From: Cryptomeria japonica | Lineage: Eukaryota; Streptophyta; Pinopsida; Cupressales; Cupressaceae | Length of the DNA: 64,000 nt | Assembly (NCBI RefSeq): GCF_030272615.1 | Contig: NC_081410.1 | Span: forward strand, 120,776,640-120,840,639 | Direction: 5' to 3' | Shown here: positions 1 through 11,262 of the stretch, in pieces | How positions within the stretch are numbered: the stretch's first letter is position 1 | How the letters are laid out: each line of letters opens with the position of its first letter | Translations under genes and position numbers: made by a program | Notes under the pieces: model-generated | Databases searched by the model: none | Told to the model about the DNA's origin: nothing | What the model saw: only the letters and a program-made list of their open reading frames with translations

Positions 1-1789
1 CAACTGGCCTACCTTCCTGACTAAGTACTGCACCTATTGCCAAATGAATTGCATCACATTCAATCTGAAAGATTTTGTCAAAATCAGGTAAGGTAAGAAC
101 CAGTTGCTATGATACCTTTTTCTTCAACATTTCAAATGCTTCATCCGCCTCCTTGGTCCATGAAAATTTGCACTTTTGTCCACCCCTGATGGTCTCTAAC
201 ATGGGAGCACAAATTTGGCTAAAATTCCTGATAAACTTCCTATAAAAGGTAGCTAGGCCATGAAAACTCCATACATCACCAATTGTTCTAGGAGTTGGCC
301 ATGTGAGAATGGCATTCACTTTATCAGCATCCATTTTCAGATTTCCTCTAGAAATCACAAACCCAAGGTAAGTCAGTTTTTCCTACAAAAACACACACTT
401 TTCCATGTTTATCATTAGTTTCTCTTCATTCAACCTTCTCAAGACCATATCCAAATGTTTTAGGTGCTCCTCCTTTGTCTTGCTAAACACTAGGATGCCA
501 TCTAGATACACTATGACAACTTACCAATGAACTCCTTCAACACCTCATTCATGAGTCTCATGAAAGTGCTAGGGGCATTTGACAACCCAAATGGCATCAC
601 CCTCCATTCATACAATCCTTCGTTTGTTTTAAAAGCAATTTTCCATTCATCACCGGCTCTAATCCTTATTTGGTGATAACCACTTTTTAAATCAATCTTG
701 GAATAATACCTTGCACCTCCTAAACAATCAAGCAAATCTTCTATTCTAGGCATAGGGAATCTATACCTGATGGTTATCTTGTTAATGGCCTGGGAATCGG
801 TGCACAATCTCCATGTTCCCTCCTTCTTTGGTGCTAAGACAGCCAGGATTGCACAAGGGCTCAAGCTCTTCCCTATCAAACCTTTATCAAGCAACTCTTG
901 GATCTACCTTGCAACTTCCTCATTTTGTTGGGGAGTCATTTTGTAGGCTGGCTTGTTTGGTAAGATGGCACCGGGAATGAAATCAATGCAATAGCTTTTC
1001 TCCCTTATTGGTGGTAGGGTTCTTGGCAACTCTTCTGCAACTATGTCCTTGTATTTGCTCAACATTTCCTCCACCTCCTCAGGGATTGTCACCCTTTTTT
1101 TTTCTACCTTTCCATCTGAAATGGGCTCTTCTTCTTGCCTTGGTACTAACATCACTGCAAAACAAGGTGTTCCCTCTTCCTTGATTGCCTTGAGGAACTC
1201 TTTTCCTTCCATGGTCATGATCTTGGCCTCCTTCTCCTTCTGATCCCCACTGTTATCAGGCAGGGGTATCAATTCAATCACCTTTTCATCTTTGGTGATG
1301 GAGTAGGTGTTCTTGTGTCCATCATGATGGGCCTTGAGGTCATATTGCCATGGTCTCCCAAAAAGAAGATGACAGGCATCCATCTCAACAATATCAAACA
1401 TAATTTTGTCTTTGTATGCTCCTATTTGAACTTCAACCCATGATTGCTCCTCTACCAAGGTCTGTTTTCCTTTAGTAAGCCAAGAAACTTTATATGGAAA
1501 TGGATGAGGAATTCTTCTTAGTTTTAGTTTCTCTACCATTTCTAAGGATACTAAATTTTCAGTTGAACTTGAATCTATTATAACCTTACATACCTTGCCT
1601 CCTGCTTTGCATGTGGTCCGGAAGAGTGTCTTCCTTTGTGGAGGTTCAGTATTGCTTGGTACCTTCAACAATGTTCTCCTCATCATCAAGGCTTCTCCTT
1701 TCTTTGGAAGTCCGTAGGAATCAGGTGAATTGACACTCTGACAATCGGTGTCTTGAACCAATTGTGTTCTCCTCTCTCCTTGGGAGCTT
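1..1789 (-). pseudogene. gypsy pol pseudogene: protease, RT, start of RNase H
   Basis: Pol region of the same element. The protease is recognisable at 'VIIDSSSTENLVS', but the catalytic Asp-Ser-Gly motif reads Asp-Ser-Ser. The RT fingers and palm follow: '[13 protein letters not shown]' and '[16 protein letters not shown]'. A TAG at 901-903 replaces a Gln codon at the start of RT. A one-base deletion at about 517-521 shifts the frame. In the shifted frame the catalytic box reads 'VYLDGILVFS', so the second metal-binding Asp is Gly. A further TAG precedes 'EKLTYLGFVISRGN'. The last visible residues, '[12 protein letters not shown]', belong to RNase H. Confidence 0.88.
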
Positions 1790-2832
1790 GATCCGGTCTT
1801 CTTAGGGCACTTAACTACGGTATGACCTACTTGATTGCAGTTGTAGCATCTGAAAGGCTCCGAGTTTCTTCCACCAAATCTACCTCTATGGCTGGGTCTT
1901 CTTCCTCTGAAACCCCCTCTTGTGTTACCATCTCCATGCTGACTTTCTTGATTAGCCTCTCCTTGTGGCCTAGGACTCTGTCCTCTACGATTCATAGGGC
2001 CTCTGCCTCTGAAGTTTCTGCCCCCTCTACCTCTATTATTTTGATCATTCCTTCTCTTTAGCTTCTCCTCTGCTCTCAGTGCTAGTTGAAAACACTTGTT
2101 CACTGTCTCAGGTGCTAGTATGCTGGTCTCATAATGGATATTATATTTCAATCAACTAAGATATCTTGCCACTTTCTCCGGTTCCTCCTCATGGTGTTTG
2201 GTCCTTAGACTCAACCTATGGAACTCCTTGATAAATGTACTCACATCAAGGTCTTTTTGCCTCAAACCTTGCAACTTCTTGTAGACTTGGACTTCATAGT
2301 CTACCGGGATGAATTGTGCCTTCACTTTCACCAACATTCTATCCCATGAGGTTATCATACCTCTACCTTCCTTCACCCTCTCGCCTTGGAGGTAATTCCA
2401 CCAAGTCAGCGTTGCTCCTTTCATCTTGGACTTACCAAAGATAACCTTCTTATTCTCAGGGGTCTCTTTGCATTCAAAATGGTTGTTCAATGCCTCAATC
2501 CAATGCATCACTTCTTCTGCATTCACTTTCCCACTAAACATAGGGATGTCATCTTTACCTGATAAGGATTCTCTGCCAATTGACTTTAGGACCTCAACAA
2601 ATGCCCTCTGATTTGCAAGTAACTCAACTTCCTGCCTTGGGGTCTCTTCTTCTCCCCCTTGTTCTTCTTCTTCATCAGAGTCAAATTCACCCTCCTTTCC
2701 TTTGCCTTTGGCCTTCTCTAACTCCCTCACTCTGTTTTCAAACATCTCCTCAAACAACTTCTTGATGGCATCTTGGGACATACTCTTAGGAAGAATGTTG
2801 CTAGCCTCTCCCTCACTTCCCTCCGTGAACAT
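1790..2832 (-). pseudogene. gypsy gag pseudogene
   Basis: Gag of the gypsy element, the structural protein that packages element RNA. A plausible start is the Met at 2832; an upstream Met at 2934 would put coding sequence through the primer site and LTR. The N-terminal third is rich in Glu and Lys. A retrotransposon gag core follows, with Trp-Trp in 'TLTWWNYLQGE' and 'STFIKEFHRLSLRTKH'. An in-frame TGA at 2152-2154 breaks the core where relatives have a Gly codon. Downstream comes an Arg/Gly-rich stretch and then a CCHC zinc knuckle, 'CYNCNQVGHTVVKC'. The remaining reading frame is continuous, so the loss is recent in appearance. Confidence 0.85.
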
Positions 2833-2869
2833 ACACCACAAATCACTTTCCTCAAGCCATCCAACTCGC

Positions 2870-2881
2870 GTTCTGATACCA
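2870..2881 (-). other. Primer binding site, initiator tRNA-Met type
   Basis: On the minus strand this reads TGGTATCAGAAC, one base off the common plant iMet primer site TGGTATCAGAGC. It sits three bases inside the LTR end (…GCATCA), as expected for initiation of minus-strand DNA. Confidence 0.75.
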
Positions 2882-2884
2882 ATA

Positions 2885-4457
2885 TGATGCAGAGCCAGGC
2901 AACAAACTAGGTGAAAACCTTCTCTCACCCACAACTACTATGTCCAAAACAAGTTCTTTTGTTTGTTCAAGGTGTGAACAACACACCTACCAAATACTCA
3001 ACTCACACAACAATTTGTGTGACCGGATCCCTACCGGTTTAATATCTTCCGGTACCGGTATGATGAAAACACTCTACCCTTGTGTGGATGGCAGACAATC
3101 TTCCGGTACTGGTGGGATGGAAACCTATTGGATTTTGTTTATTGGTGGTCCAACCAACACAAAACACCCATAAGATCTGGCTATCAGATGTGTTAAGGAA
3201 TACTTGTCTCACAACTGTCCTATTGTCTAGTAGCCCTACCGGTAGCCTAGTAGACCTACCGGTTGAGTTCTCCAAACACAACTTAACAAAATTCCAAAGG
3301 ACAAGACAAACTAAAGGTAGATTCAGATACCCTTTATCTAGTTACACAATTCCCCAAAGGCTTAGACTCTAATCGCAAGTTGAAAGGTCTGTACCCTTAT
3401 TGTCCTTCCAAACCTAATTAAGCCAATTAAGCCTAATTTACAAAGCAAGTACCCCTTGTATTAGTCCCGCGACTAAACCAACACTTCTGCAAGGTGGGGT
3501 AAGGTGTCAAACCACCAAATCCAAGGTTTCAAGACTGGATCCCATCTTCTTTATCGTCTGCAAGTGATTTTCACTTCTATAGTTCAGGCGGTCACATAGA
3601 GATGCCTGCCTAGGGTCAATTCAACCTCTTCGGGCTTGGAGCCTCCTTGCAAACCAACACCAAAATCTTATGATACAATGGCCCTTCTAACATTTTTCCA
3701 CAAGTTGTTTGGTCCTCTGGTGAAAATGTCAGATTAAGGGCATCTTTATAGTGAAACCCTAGGTGCCGGCAAGGTTTGTGACCAGTCTGGTTAGATTTGG
3801 ATGGATCCCTACAACCTGATTGTTACAAAACCTCAAACTTGATTCAAATGAATGGTAAGAGACTTCCCTAACTCATCCAATTAGTTTCAGACATCCACCA
3901 ATCCGTACTGATCAGAAATGAACAACAAAAACGTAGAATTCCAGAAAACTCCAAGTATATTGTATTGCTCCAAACTCCAAAACATCATCAATTTTCATCA
4001 ACTTCAACAACTATGCCAACAACAACCTGGAATCGATCCAAGTGGGGCATGATATAGCCTCCCTAACGGTTTCCAACCACTTTTCAAACTTTGGAACCGT
4101 TGGAGGATTAGTTATCCCTTTTTACAACATTTTGCAATGACAACAAAAGTTGTCAACTTGCACTTTTCAAATTTGGCGACTCCAAGTGTATTCGACCTAT
4201 TCCAAGGATTGGTCTGATGTTTCTAAGACCAATATTTATTTGCTTGACTCATGCCTAGACTCCTACTGACCCACATGGTCATTTATCCATGGTGGCTTAT
4301 AAAATGCAACCATGACAATACCTTACATCAATTGGGTCTTATTGACTCACAAAACTATCAACCTATTACAAATGATCATTTTCACCTCATGGGTGATATT
4401 AGGCTCTTTTAGACTTCATTTGTGTCTTCATTTGTGTCTTTGGGTGCTCCTGCACCA
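2885..4457 (-). repeat. 5' LTR of the gypsy element (outer end uncertain)
   Basis: The inner end is fixed at 2885 by the primer site. The sequence to its right has no coding signal. It contains clustered ACCGGT-type palindromes at about 3027-3060, 3105-3115 and 3235-3262. A minus-strand TATA-like stretch lies near 4297. The outer end at 4457 assumes a minus-strand start of TGGTGCAGGAGC and is not verified. Confidence 0.45.
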
Positions 4458-5194
4458 GAAAGTTTCATGGCTTCACAGTTCTTCTCAAGCATTAAAATTA
4501 GCAATCAAGATTCAATATTACAAATTAAAATAAATAATCTGCAGTAAGTATTTATTTTTCAAATACTTTGTGATTAATTAAATTGAATTGATTTTTATTA
4601 AGTTGTCTCATTCTTAATAAACTAAGTTAAAGGTAAACTCCCCATACTTACTGCAAATAGGTATGGTCCATCATGTGGATAATACATTCTGATTATATCA
4701 ATCAATTAATATAGTGCTATGGGTGTTTCAAAAAGACATTCTGAAGGATTGGTAGGAAAATTAAAGACATTTTTCTGATTTTGGCTAAACATAATAATGG
4801 ATATAATGGAGTTAATAATATGATGGAACTCAAAGGCTATCATATGCTATAAATATTAAGACATGCTACTCGAAATACATGAATCAGAAAAACAATGCAA
4901 AAAATACTGATAGAATAATGAATATACCTCATATATTAAATAATTAATATAACATAAAACATTTGGGAAAAAAATTAAATCTCTCTCTCTCCTCTCATGG
5001 TATATACATATTCGAAGCGTGGTATGTTATTTGTCAAATATGTGGGAACCATATGTGATCAAATATTTGCCAAAAAGGTAGCTCTGCAAAAGTATATTCT
5101 CTTAAATGGATAGTCAGATGCTTTAAATATTTGTGTATGATCATGGATCATTGGTGCTCGGACAAGTCTGACTGCTGGATATTTCTTTTGACAG
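4458..5194. other. Non-coding stretch upstream of DUF3537 exons
   Basis: AT-rich, with a short CT microsatellite at 4981-4992. No coding region is recognised. It ends in a pyrimidine-rich tract and CAG at 5192-5194 that acts as a splice acceptor, so at least the right part is likely intron. Confidence 0.5.
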
Positions 5195-7244
5195 GAAAGC
5201 TTTAGTCTTCTTAAATGGATCATCTTTCCATGCTTTGTGGTGAAGGTGATTCGAGAAGTTCTGCGGATCATACATCTCCATGAAGGATCCTGGTGGAACA
5301 CTGCGGCAATTCTTATAGCCATCCTTATATCATGGCTTTATTTGACAACTGTTTTCCTCTCTGGGTGTGTTCTATTCAACTTGGTGTGCAAACTTCAAAT
5401 TGTTCATGTTGAAGATTTTGCAAAGCTTTTAGAAGGAACATCTGATGTGTCTATTTTCTTAAAGGAGCACATGTACCTACGCTTCCAGCTTTATAAAATA
5501 AGTCACAGATTTCGTATGTATCTTCTTCTTGCCTTCTTGGTGGTAACTGCTAGCCAGTTTATGACTCTTTTTGAGACAACATATTACAGTGGAACCATCA
5601 CTTTTATCAATGCAGGTGATTTTCTGGTAATTCTAAACAACACCCGACTTCTTATTACTCTTTTTTGTGTTCACTTACTTCTTCTATCATTTAACAGTGT
5701 GCATATCATACTCTTAAGTAAACTAGGGGTCTAGTAATGCTTTCTTCATGAATGATCTAGTTTTGTATTTGTTTTTCCTTGCATTAGGTTTTTGGTGATC
5801 TAATCATCATGTGTCATTTTGATTATAATATACTTGTGGCTGGCTACTCCTAGTTTTGCCACTTGGAAAAACTAATGAGACCAAAACCCTTTTATAGAAT
5901 CAAATTAGACTAAATTGTGCCATCCTGTTCTTCATTCTTGGGCCCTTTTCATATGTGGCCTTTACTTTCTAGTCTTCTAAATAATATTTCTTTTACAGCC
6001 TTTGTAAGAGGCTGTTAACAGCGTTTCAAAAAAGTTGCCAAATCGTGCTTCCAAATAGTTCAAGCTGAGAGCTGTGTAATAATATACCTCTAATTATCAG
6101 CTTTTTTGCCTTTTGTTCCCTTTGAATGATAAAGATGATGATTTAACTAGTGCTTATTGGACTACAGAATGGTAGAAAGCATTATTGACCTTTACTCAAT
6201 GGTCCTATTTGTTTTGATATCTATGGCTTGTGGTTAGCTTTAATGTGAGGAATATAAATCTGTGTAAACGACAATTGCAAATGTGGTATACAGTATACAA
6301 TTCTGTTTTGATGTGTTCTCTTCTCGAATGCAGGCAATTTGTATACATCTTGTGTCTTTATATACATGTCTGCATTATACATGTTATCATTTTAAAAGTT
6401 CCGAAGCTGAAATCAAGCAAGTCCAATTGAATCAATTTTAGCTTGGTTTGATTATCTGTGCACGGTGGAATAACATGATGTATAATTTGCAGGTATCCTC
6501 CGCTGTGCAGCTTGTTGGTACTGTGCTTTGTTTACGTGCAGCAGCGAAAACTACACATAGAGCCCAAAGAATAGCTTCAATTGCAAGTCAATGGCATGCT
6601 TTGGCAACGTGCAATACATATGAATCAAAGGATGAGGCTAATGGGAATGGTCCTGTACGAGATGAAAGCCCAATCTATTCTCTGTTGGTGGCTGACTATG
6701 AAAGTGATTTTGATTCTTCAGAAGACTTGACATTGGCAGCTGATTCTCATTTTGCTTCTGATGTGGCATCCTACCACAAGCGACAAGCCCTTGGTAAATT
6801 CTATATTTGCTAACTCTGGTGCTGGTGAACTCCCGACATAAATTGCAAAACTACTATCTTGATGACTTTGAAAAACGTTAATTGTCATAGATTAGGGGAT
6901 AAAAAATCATTCTTTAGCTGCTTCACACTTTAGCATATTTTGAATAATTAATTTGTGAAGGCATATTTTATAAAGGTTAGAGCATCTTTGTCATGCAATT
7001 AACTTCACATATAACTGTTGTACTTTGTTGTTTGAAAGTTTCTTCAACCACCATCTGTTTTTGTTCCTTATCACGCTCTTTGATGGTTGATGATTTTGCA
7101 GTGATGTACTTTCAGTTCAATCAAGCTGGGATCACCATTTTTGGATTGGCAGTGGACCGTGCCTTGATGATTACCCTGCTTTTTATAGAGATGTCCTTGA
7201 TACTTTGGGTTTTGGGAAAAACTATAGTTGCAAATACAAAGTGA
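5195..7244 (+). CDS. DUF3537 family multi-pass membrane protein, C-terminal three exons
   Basis: Exons are 5195-5626, 6493-6793 and 7102-7244, about 292 residues in total. Introns of 866 and 308 bp start GTAA and end TTGCAG; phases are 0 and 1 and the reading frame joins cleanly. An in-frame TGA at 5189-5191 supports the acceptor before 5195. The protein has hydrophobic helices in exon 1, 'HRFRMYLLLAFLVVTASQF', a conserved 'KTTHRAQRIASIASQWHA' region, then 'SYHKRQAL' and a last helix after 'YFQFNQAGITIFG'. This matches plant DUF3537 proteins, which are distant homologues of insect gustatory/odorant receptors. Family members are roughly 450 residues, so some 150 N-terminal residues and the start codon are missing from view. 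Ligand and function are not shown by sequence. Confidence 0.88.
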
Positions 7245-8459
7245 TGTATCAGAGAGCATCTAGATTTGCTTCAGTTAATGATATTGCTGAAAAACTTCAA
7301 AAAATTAATCGGCATTTGCCAAGTACAAAATGTTCTCAAAGTACCAGTGGAGGAGAGATTTGCAACGAAGATAAGTTGGCTTGGGAATTATGATACAGGA
7401 AACCAGTACAGCTTGGCTGGCATGCCTTATATGCATTTGATTAGCATTTGGCTTATGTTAAGAATGGCGATTTGGTGTTGTAATTTGGTTGAGTCAAAGT
7501 GAGCAAGTTCAGTGAAAATAGGGATGCTTGTAGGTGTTGAGTCTGAAGTATTAGTCTTAATTGACATGCCATATATGTATTTGGTTGATATCAGGCATGT
7601 GGCCTATGTTAAGATCAATGATTTGGTCTGTGCCTTTTTTGTGGGGTCTGAAGTGGAAGTGAGCAAGATCTGAGTGAAAATAGGGATGTTTAATGGGGCT
7701 GACTCTCAAGTCTTACTACCTCGAGGTTCCACCTATTTATACAAGATGGAACCACGACAACGGAGCAAATGAGGATGTTATCAAGCAAGTTTGTACTATG
7801 CATTATCAGGGCTATCCTTTTTTCTTTAGCGTTCTGTTGGCGTTTTGATGGTTATTCTTGGTTTAAGCATTGTAACTAAGCGTGACGGTGACACCGTGAA
7901 ATGAACCTCTATAATAGAACACTTTGTTCGTCTTTCAAGATGGTCTACTCTATTCCTTTATTTTTACCAGTCTCATAAAACAGAAGTTGATATTACCGGA
8001 CAACGTTGGAAGAGGATAAAATATAATTGGTCTATATGTGGACATCGAATTCCTTGGGAATTCCCGAGGTGATTATATTTCTCAAGAGGAATTCAGGGCA
8101 TTTGAACCCCAGATTGTTGGAAAAATATTGAAGAGATCCAAATGAGATAGAAATGCAAGGATTTCTTTTGGAATACTTTACGTATATATAGGGAATACCA
8201 AATGCATTCAGCTTATCCTGAGTTGGCGATCTAATTTAGTTGTGTCAGAATTCAAGCAACTTGTAGATAGTCCGATTATAGTTTTTAAAAGGAGTTGTGG
8301 TTACTGGTTCCACATCTTCGATTTCAAAACCTCACACCACACTGACAGTTAGATACAATCACAAGTACAACCAGTGCTATAACAACAAACTCCTCAAAGA
8401 CTCTTACACTAGAAGAGACTGAATAACTACAGGAACTCAGTGTTCAAAGCATTCTAAAG
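7245..8459 (+). other. Probable 3' UTR of DUF3537 gene and spacer
   Basis: Follows the TGA at 7242-7244. The left half contains an imperfect tandem duplication (see 7405-7690). No clear polyadenylation signal could be fixed, and no other gene is recognised. Confidence 0.4.
7405..7690 (+). repeat. Imperfect tandem duplication, ~145-160 bp unit
   Basis: 'CATGCCTTATATGCATTTG' at 7421 is echoed at 7565. 'GAGCAAGTTCAGTGAAAATA' at 7501 is echoed at 7661. The two units diverge by substitutions and small indels. The repeat lies just after the DUF3537 stop codon. Confidence 0.65.
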
Positions 8460-9770
8460 AAGCAAAAGATTATGGCAGCTCAAAGTCCAACTGCCTTTGA
8501 TTCCACCGCAAAGGAATTATTTCAACAGGTAACCCCTTCAGTTTTTAGTGTGACAAAGACAGCGATAGCTAATCCCCAGCCTCCAATAATTACAAATGCC
8601 CCCAACATTGCAAGTACCCTTTCTTCATTCAAGCATTTGATTGTGTCAGCAATCTAAGGTTTTGATTACAAACAATACAAAGCTGAATTTAAAATGAAAA
8701 CAGAAATGTGTAAAGAACACAAGAAGAAGTTGGTAGAGAATATTATTGTAACTTCAGAGCTTGCAACAACCAGGGCATTTCCTACATATGACCCAAATAA
8801 AGAAACCATGGAATACACTATTCTTGTGTCCAAAGTTAACAATAAACTAGCATCATTAGATCGCTCTAAATATGAGGTGAGTATTGTCCAAATGTACTTT
8901 TTTGGAATGAAATATTCTAACAAAATCAATGTATAACAAATAAACAAGCAAGTGGTGTACACATCATTGCTAAAGAAAGACTAGCACATGAGAAGGCACA
9001 CAGGAAAGTAGCAAATAACAAGAGGAAGGATTTAGAGAATAGGATAACAAAATTTGGCTCTACATCTACAAGTTAAGAATGATTAGGCACAAGTGGATTT
9101 GAGTAAACTCAAGCAAAGTTAGATGAAAGAATAAAGAAATATGAAAATGAAAGAGCCAAATCAAAAAAATTAGAACAAAACCTTTGCGCAACCCAATGAA
9201 CCAAGTGGAGCGAACAACACATCAAATAGAAATTGACAGAGAATGAGAGATGCCAATGATAAATTGACCATAGCCTTGCAAAAGAGGAAACAAGTCTTCT
9301 AGAAACAAACTATTTGAAGTAGGTAGAAAAATAATAAGGCATGTAAAACAAAAGATTTGGTAGGAAATAATGTAATTTTTTAATTCTTCATTGATATATT
9401 ACAACATGTTGTAAAGCTCAATCAATTGTTAAGGACAACGAAAAACTTGAAATCAAGAGAGAAAATAGAAAATCAAATTTTCAAAAACTCTACAAAGCTA
9501 TTGATAGTGAATTGGCATCTAGAGAAATTCAAAACCGTATTGATGCCTCAATAAAGGTATCAAATATGATTTAAAAATATTCCAATCTAGGTGAAGTTGA
9601 GTAATTTTTGGTTCAACATTGATAAAACAATTAAGGGACTTGCATGAAAAAGTTGGCTTATTCACAAACCTTAGTTTGTCGTTGCCTTTTGACACAAATG
9701 AGCTATACATTGGTAAAATTTCTTTAAGAGAACAATATGGAGGACAAGATGAGGATTAATTTGGACTAAA
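8460..9770 (+). pseudogene. Unrecognised exon-like remnants, Lys/Glu-rich
   Basis: Not recognised. An ATG at 8472 opens a short reading frame ending 'KELFQQ' followed directly by a GTAACC donor-like site. The next block, 8655-8877, reads 'CKEHKKKLVENIIVTSE' through 'NKLASLDRSKYE' and ends at a GTGAGT donor-like site. Further blocks near 8970-9075 ('LAHEKAHRKVANNKRKD'), 9110-9200 and 9400-9560 ('LASREIQNRIDASIK', then GTATCA) are charged and could form coiled coils. Stops separate the blocks, so this is either a decayed intron-containing gene or a retroelement internal region. The leader before 8472 resembles an mRNA 5' UTR. Both ideas are inference. Confidence 0.3.
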
Positions 9771-10101
9771 TTCCTCTTAAGATAGATGAGGCAAAATTTT
9801 TGCATTCTATCAAACCATTGATATCCTTGGATGCATCACTGATTGGTACATTTAAGTTAAGTTTCACTTTCAATTATGAATTGTCAATAGATTTGCAAGT
9901 CACATATAATAAGTTAGAACAACTTGCAACTCCATCAAATGAATAGTGGAGCATGCTACAAAAGCTAATAGGATGATCGAAGACTTGTAGAAGTTGATGA
10001 TCAACCATAGGAGTCAAGATTCATCTACAAGAAAAACACCTATCACACAAAAGAGATCAAACAAATACTGTATGCTCTATAACAACCAAAGAATTATGTA
10101 T
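9771..10101. other. Spacer, no recognised gene
   Basis: AT-rich, with short open stretches continuing the charged composition of the block to the left. Nothing assignable is seen. Confidence 0.4.
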
Positions 10102-10385
10102 TATGCACAAAGAATGATTGAAGATACAATATTGAAGGTACAATTACAATGAATGAATCCTTATAAAGGATGAATGAAACCCTAGGTCCAAACCCTAATG
10201 CTAAAATTAGGAGAACTAAAGCAATGCAAAGTAGGAGCTAAATTAAGCTCAACTACATCTAGAACTAGAGCTAGAAAAACAAACTCTAGATTAAGAAAAA
10301 ACACCTAAGTTTAGCTTAAGTGAAAAATTAATTAAAAGACCTAATTAATAAATAATCAGGTAATTGTCTTAAAATTACTCCAACA
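10102..10385 (-). repeat. 3' LTR of element Y
   Basis: Matches 28207-28490 along its length, for example 'GCAATGCAAAGTAGGAGCTA' in both copies. On minus it starts TGTTGGAGTAAT, preceded by the purine-rich tract CTTAAGGGGGAG at 10386-10397. Confidence 0.85.
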
Positions 10386-10397
10386 CTCCCCCTTAAG
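10386..10397 (-). other. Polypurine tract of element Y
   Basis: Reads CTTAAGGGGGAG on the minus strand directly before the LTR start, the usual position of the plus-strand primer. Confidence 0.75.
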
Positions 10398-11262
10398 ATT
10401 AACTTAGGGATAGCAAAAGAGCTAATGATGAATGCAAAATGCATGCATGAATGAGTCCCGACAACTAGGTCTGATTAGGTACTCATGTACAAACAAGTGC
10501 AAAGCAATGCAACTCACATCAATAAGGTCTCTCTAAATGGAGAAAAGGGGAAACCACATGGGAAAAAAAAACCTTCTCCAAAAGTGAGAGATGCAATGAA
10601 ATGAAAAAGGTACTACATGTGATTAAGATGAAAGACTCCAAGTGCCCCCCCAAGTACTGAATCAATCATAGAAGTACAATGAATATCCCCCAATAAGAGA
10701 GAGAAGAAGAGATGATGTATTAAGAAATGTTGCAATATCTGGCAAGTACTCATCCCACTCTATTGAAACTAGAAGGGAACAATCAACCCGCTAAACTGAA
10801 TTGTTCTCTAAATAAGTAGGAAGTGGGGGATCAAGACAAGTCTCAAGAACCACTATGGATGATTGAAGCACAGATAGGTTCAGGTGATTAAACCTCTCCT
10901 TAGATTTTCGATTCACTCTTGATGCATGAGATATAGGACTAGATGTATGCTCAATTGGAGCAAAATGAGAGAACTCATACAATCATGTTGCATGATCAAC
11001 ACTACAAATGGCAGCAAGCTCTCTACTATGTAGATATCTAATGAGCATTAGGGGTGAACTCAATTGTCTTACCTGCCCCACTATAAGTAATTTGGTACAT
11101 GGAAAGAAGGTTGGAAGATAATGCAGGAAAGAACGTTATTAAATTGGCCACCATCAACCTCAATAGAACCACTCCTATTAACACTCCTGTAAGTGTTATT
11201 ACCCATCAAAATCTATGGAAATGCATGATGCTCAAAAGAAGAGAACATACCCTCTGATGATG
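10398..11262 (-). pseudogene. Element Y: protease and decayed post-protease remains
   Basis: At 11241-11290 the minus strand reads 'LLDSGASHHMTS', the intact active-site signature of a copia aspartic protease, out of frame with the gag segment to its right. Further left a degraded 'CTKLLIVGQ'-like stretch near 11070 corresponds to the segment that follows protease in copia polyproteins. A 63-codon open stretch at 10791-10982 is not assignable. Integrase and RT motifs are absent. Confidence 0.6.

Larger units (their letters stand above)
1..4457 (-). mobile_element. Ty3/gypsy LTR retrotransposon, 5' part, cut by window edge
   Basis: Read on the minus strand the order is LTR, primer binding site, gag with a zinc knuckle, retropepsin, reverse transcriptase and the start of RNase H, the order of Ty3/gypsy elements. 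RNase H stops at base 1, so integrase and the 3' LTR lie outside. The element is dead: in-frame stops at 2152, 901 and in the stretch between the RT motif and 358, plus a one-base deletion just before the RT catalytic motif. It lies directly upstream of the DUF3537 exons in antisense orientation. The outer LTR end near 4457 is a guess, because the partner LTR is not in the window. Confidence 0.8.

Noticed and set aside
1043..2061. Plus-strand open frames opposite gypsy gag-protease
   Set aside because: Shadows of the minus-strand gag/pol, with no family match.
4312..4533. Candidate N-terminal exon for the DUF3537 gene
   Set aside because: The translation lacks the conserved N-terminal family features and no splice donor fits; more likely part of the gypsy LTR.
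8041..8095. GAATTC-rich palindromic stretch as transposon inverted repeat
   Set aside because: Short, imperfect, and no partner or target duplication nearby.
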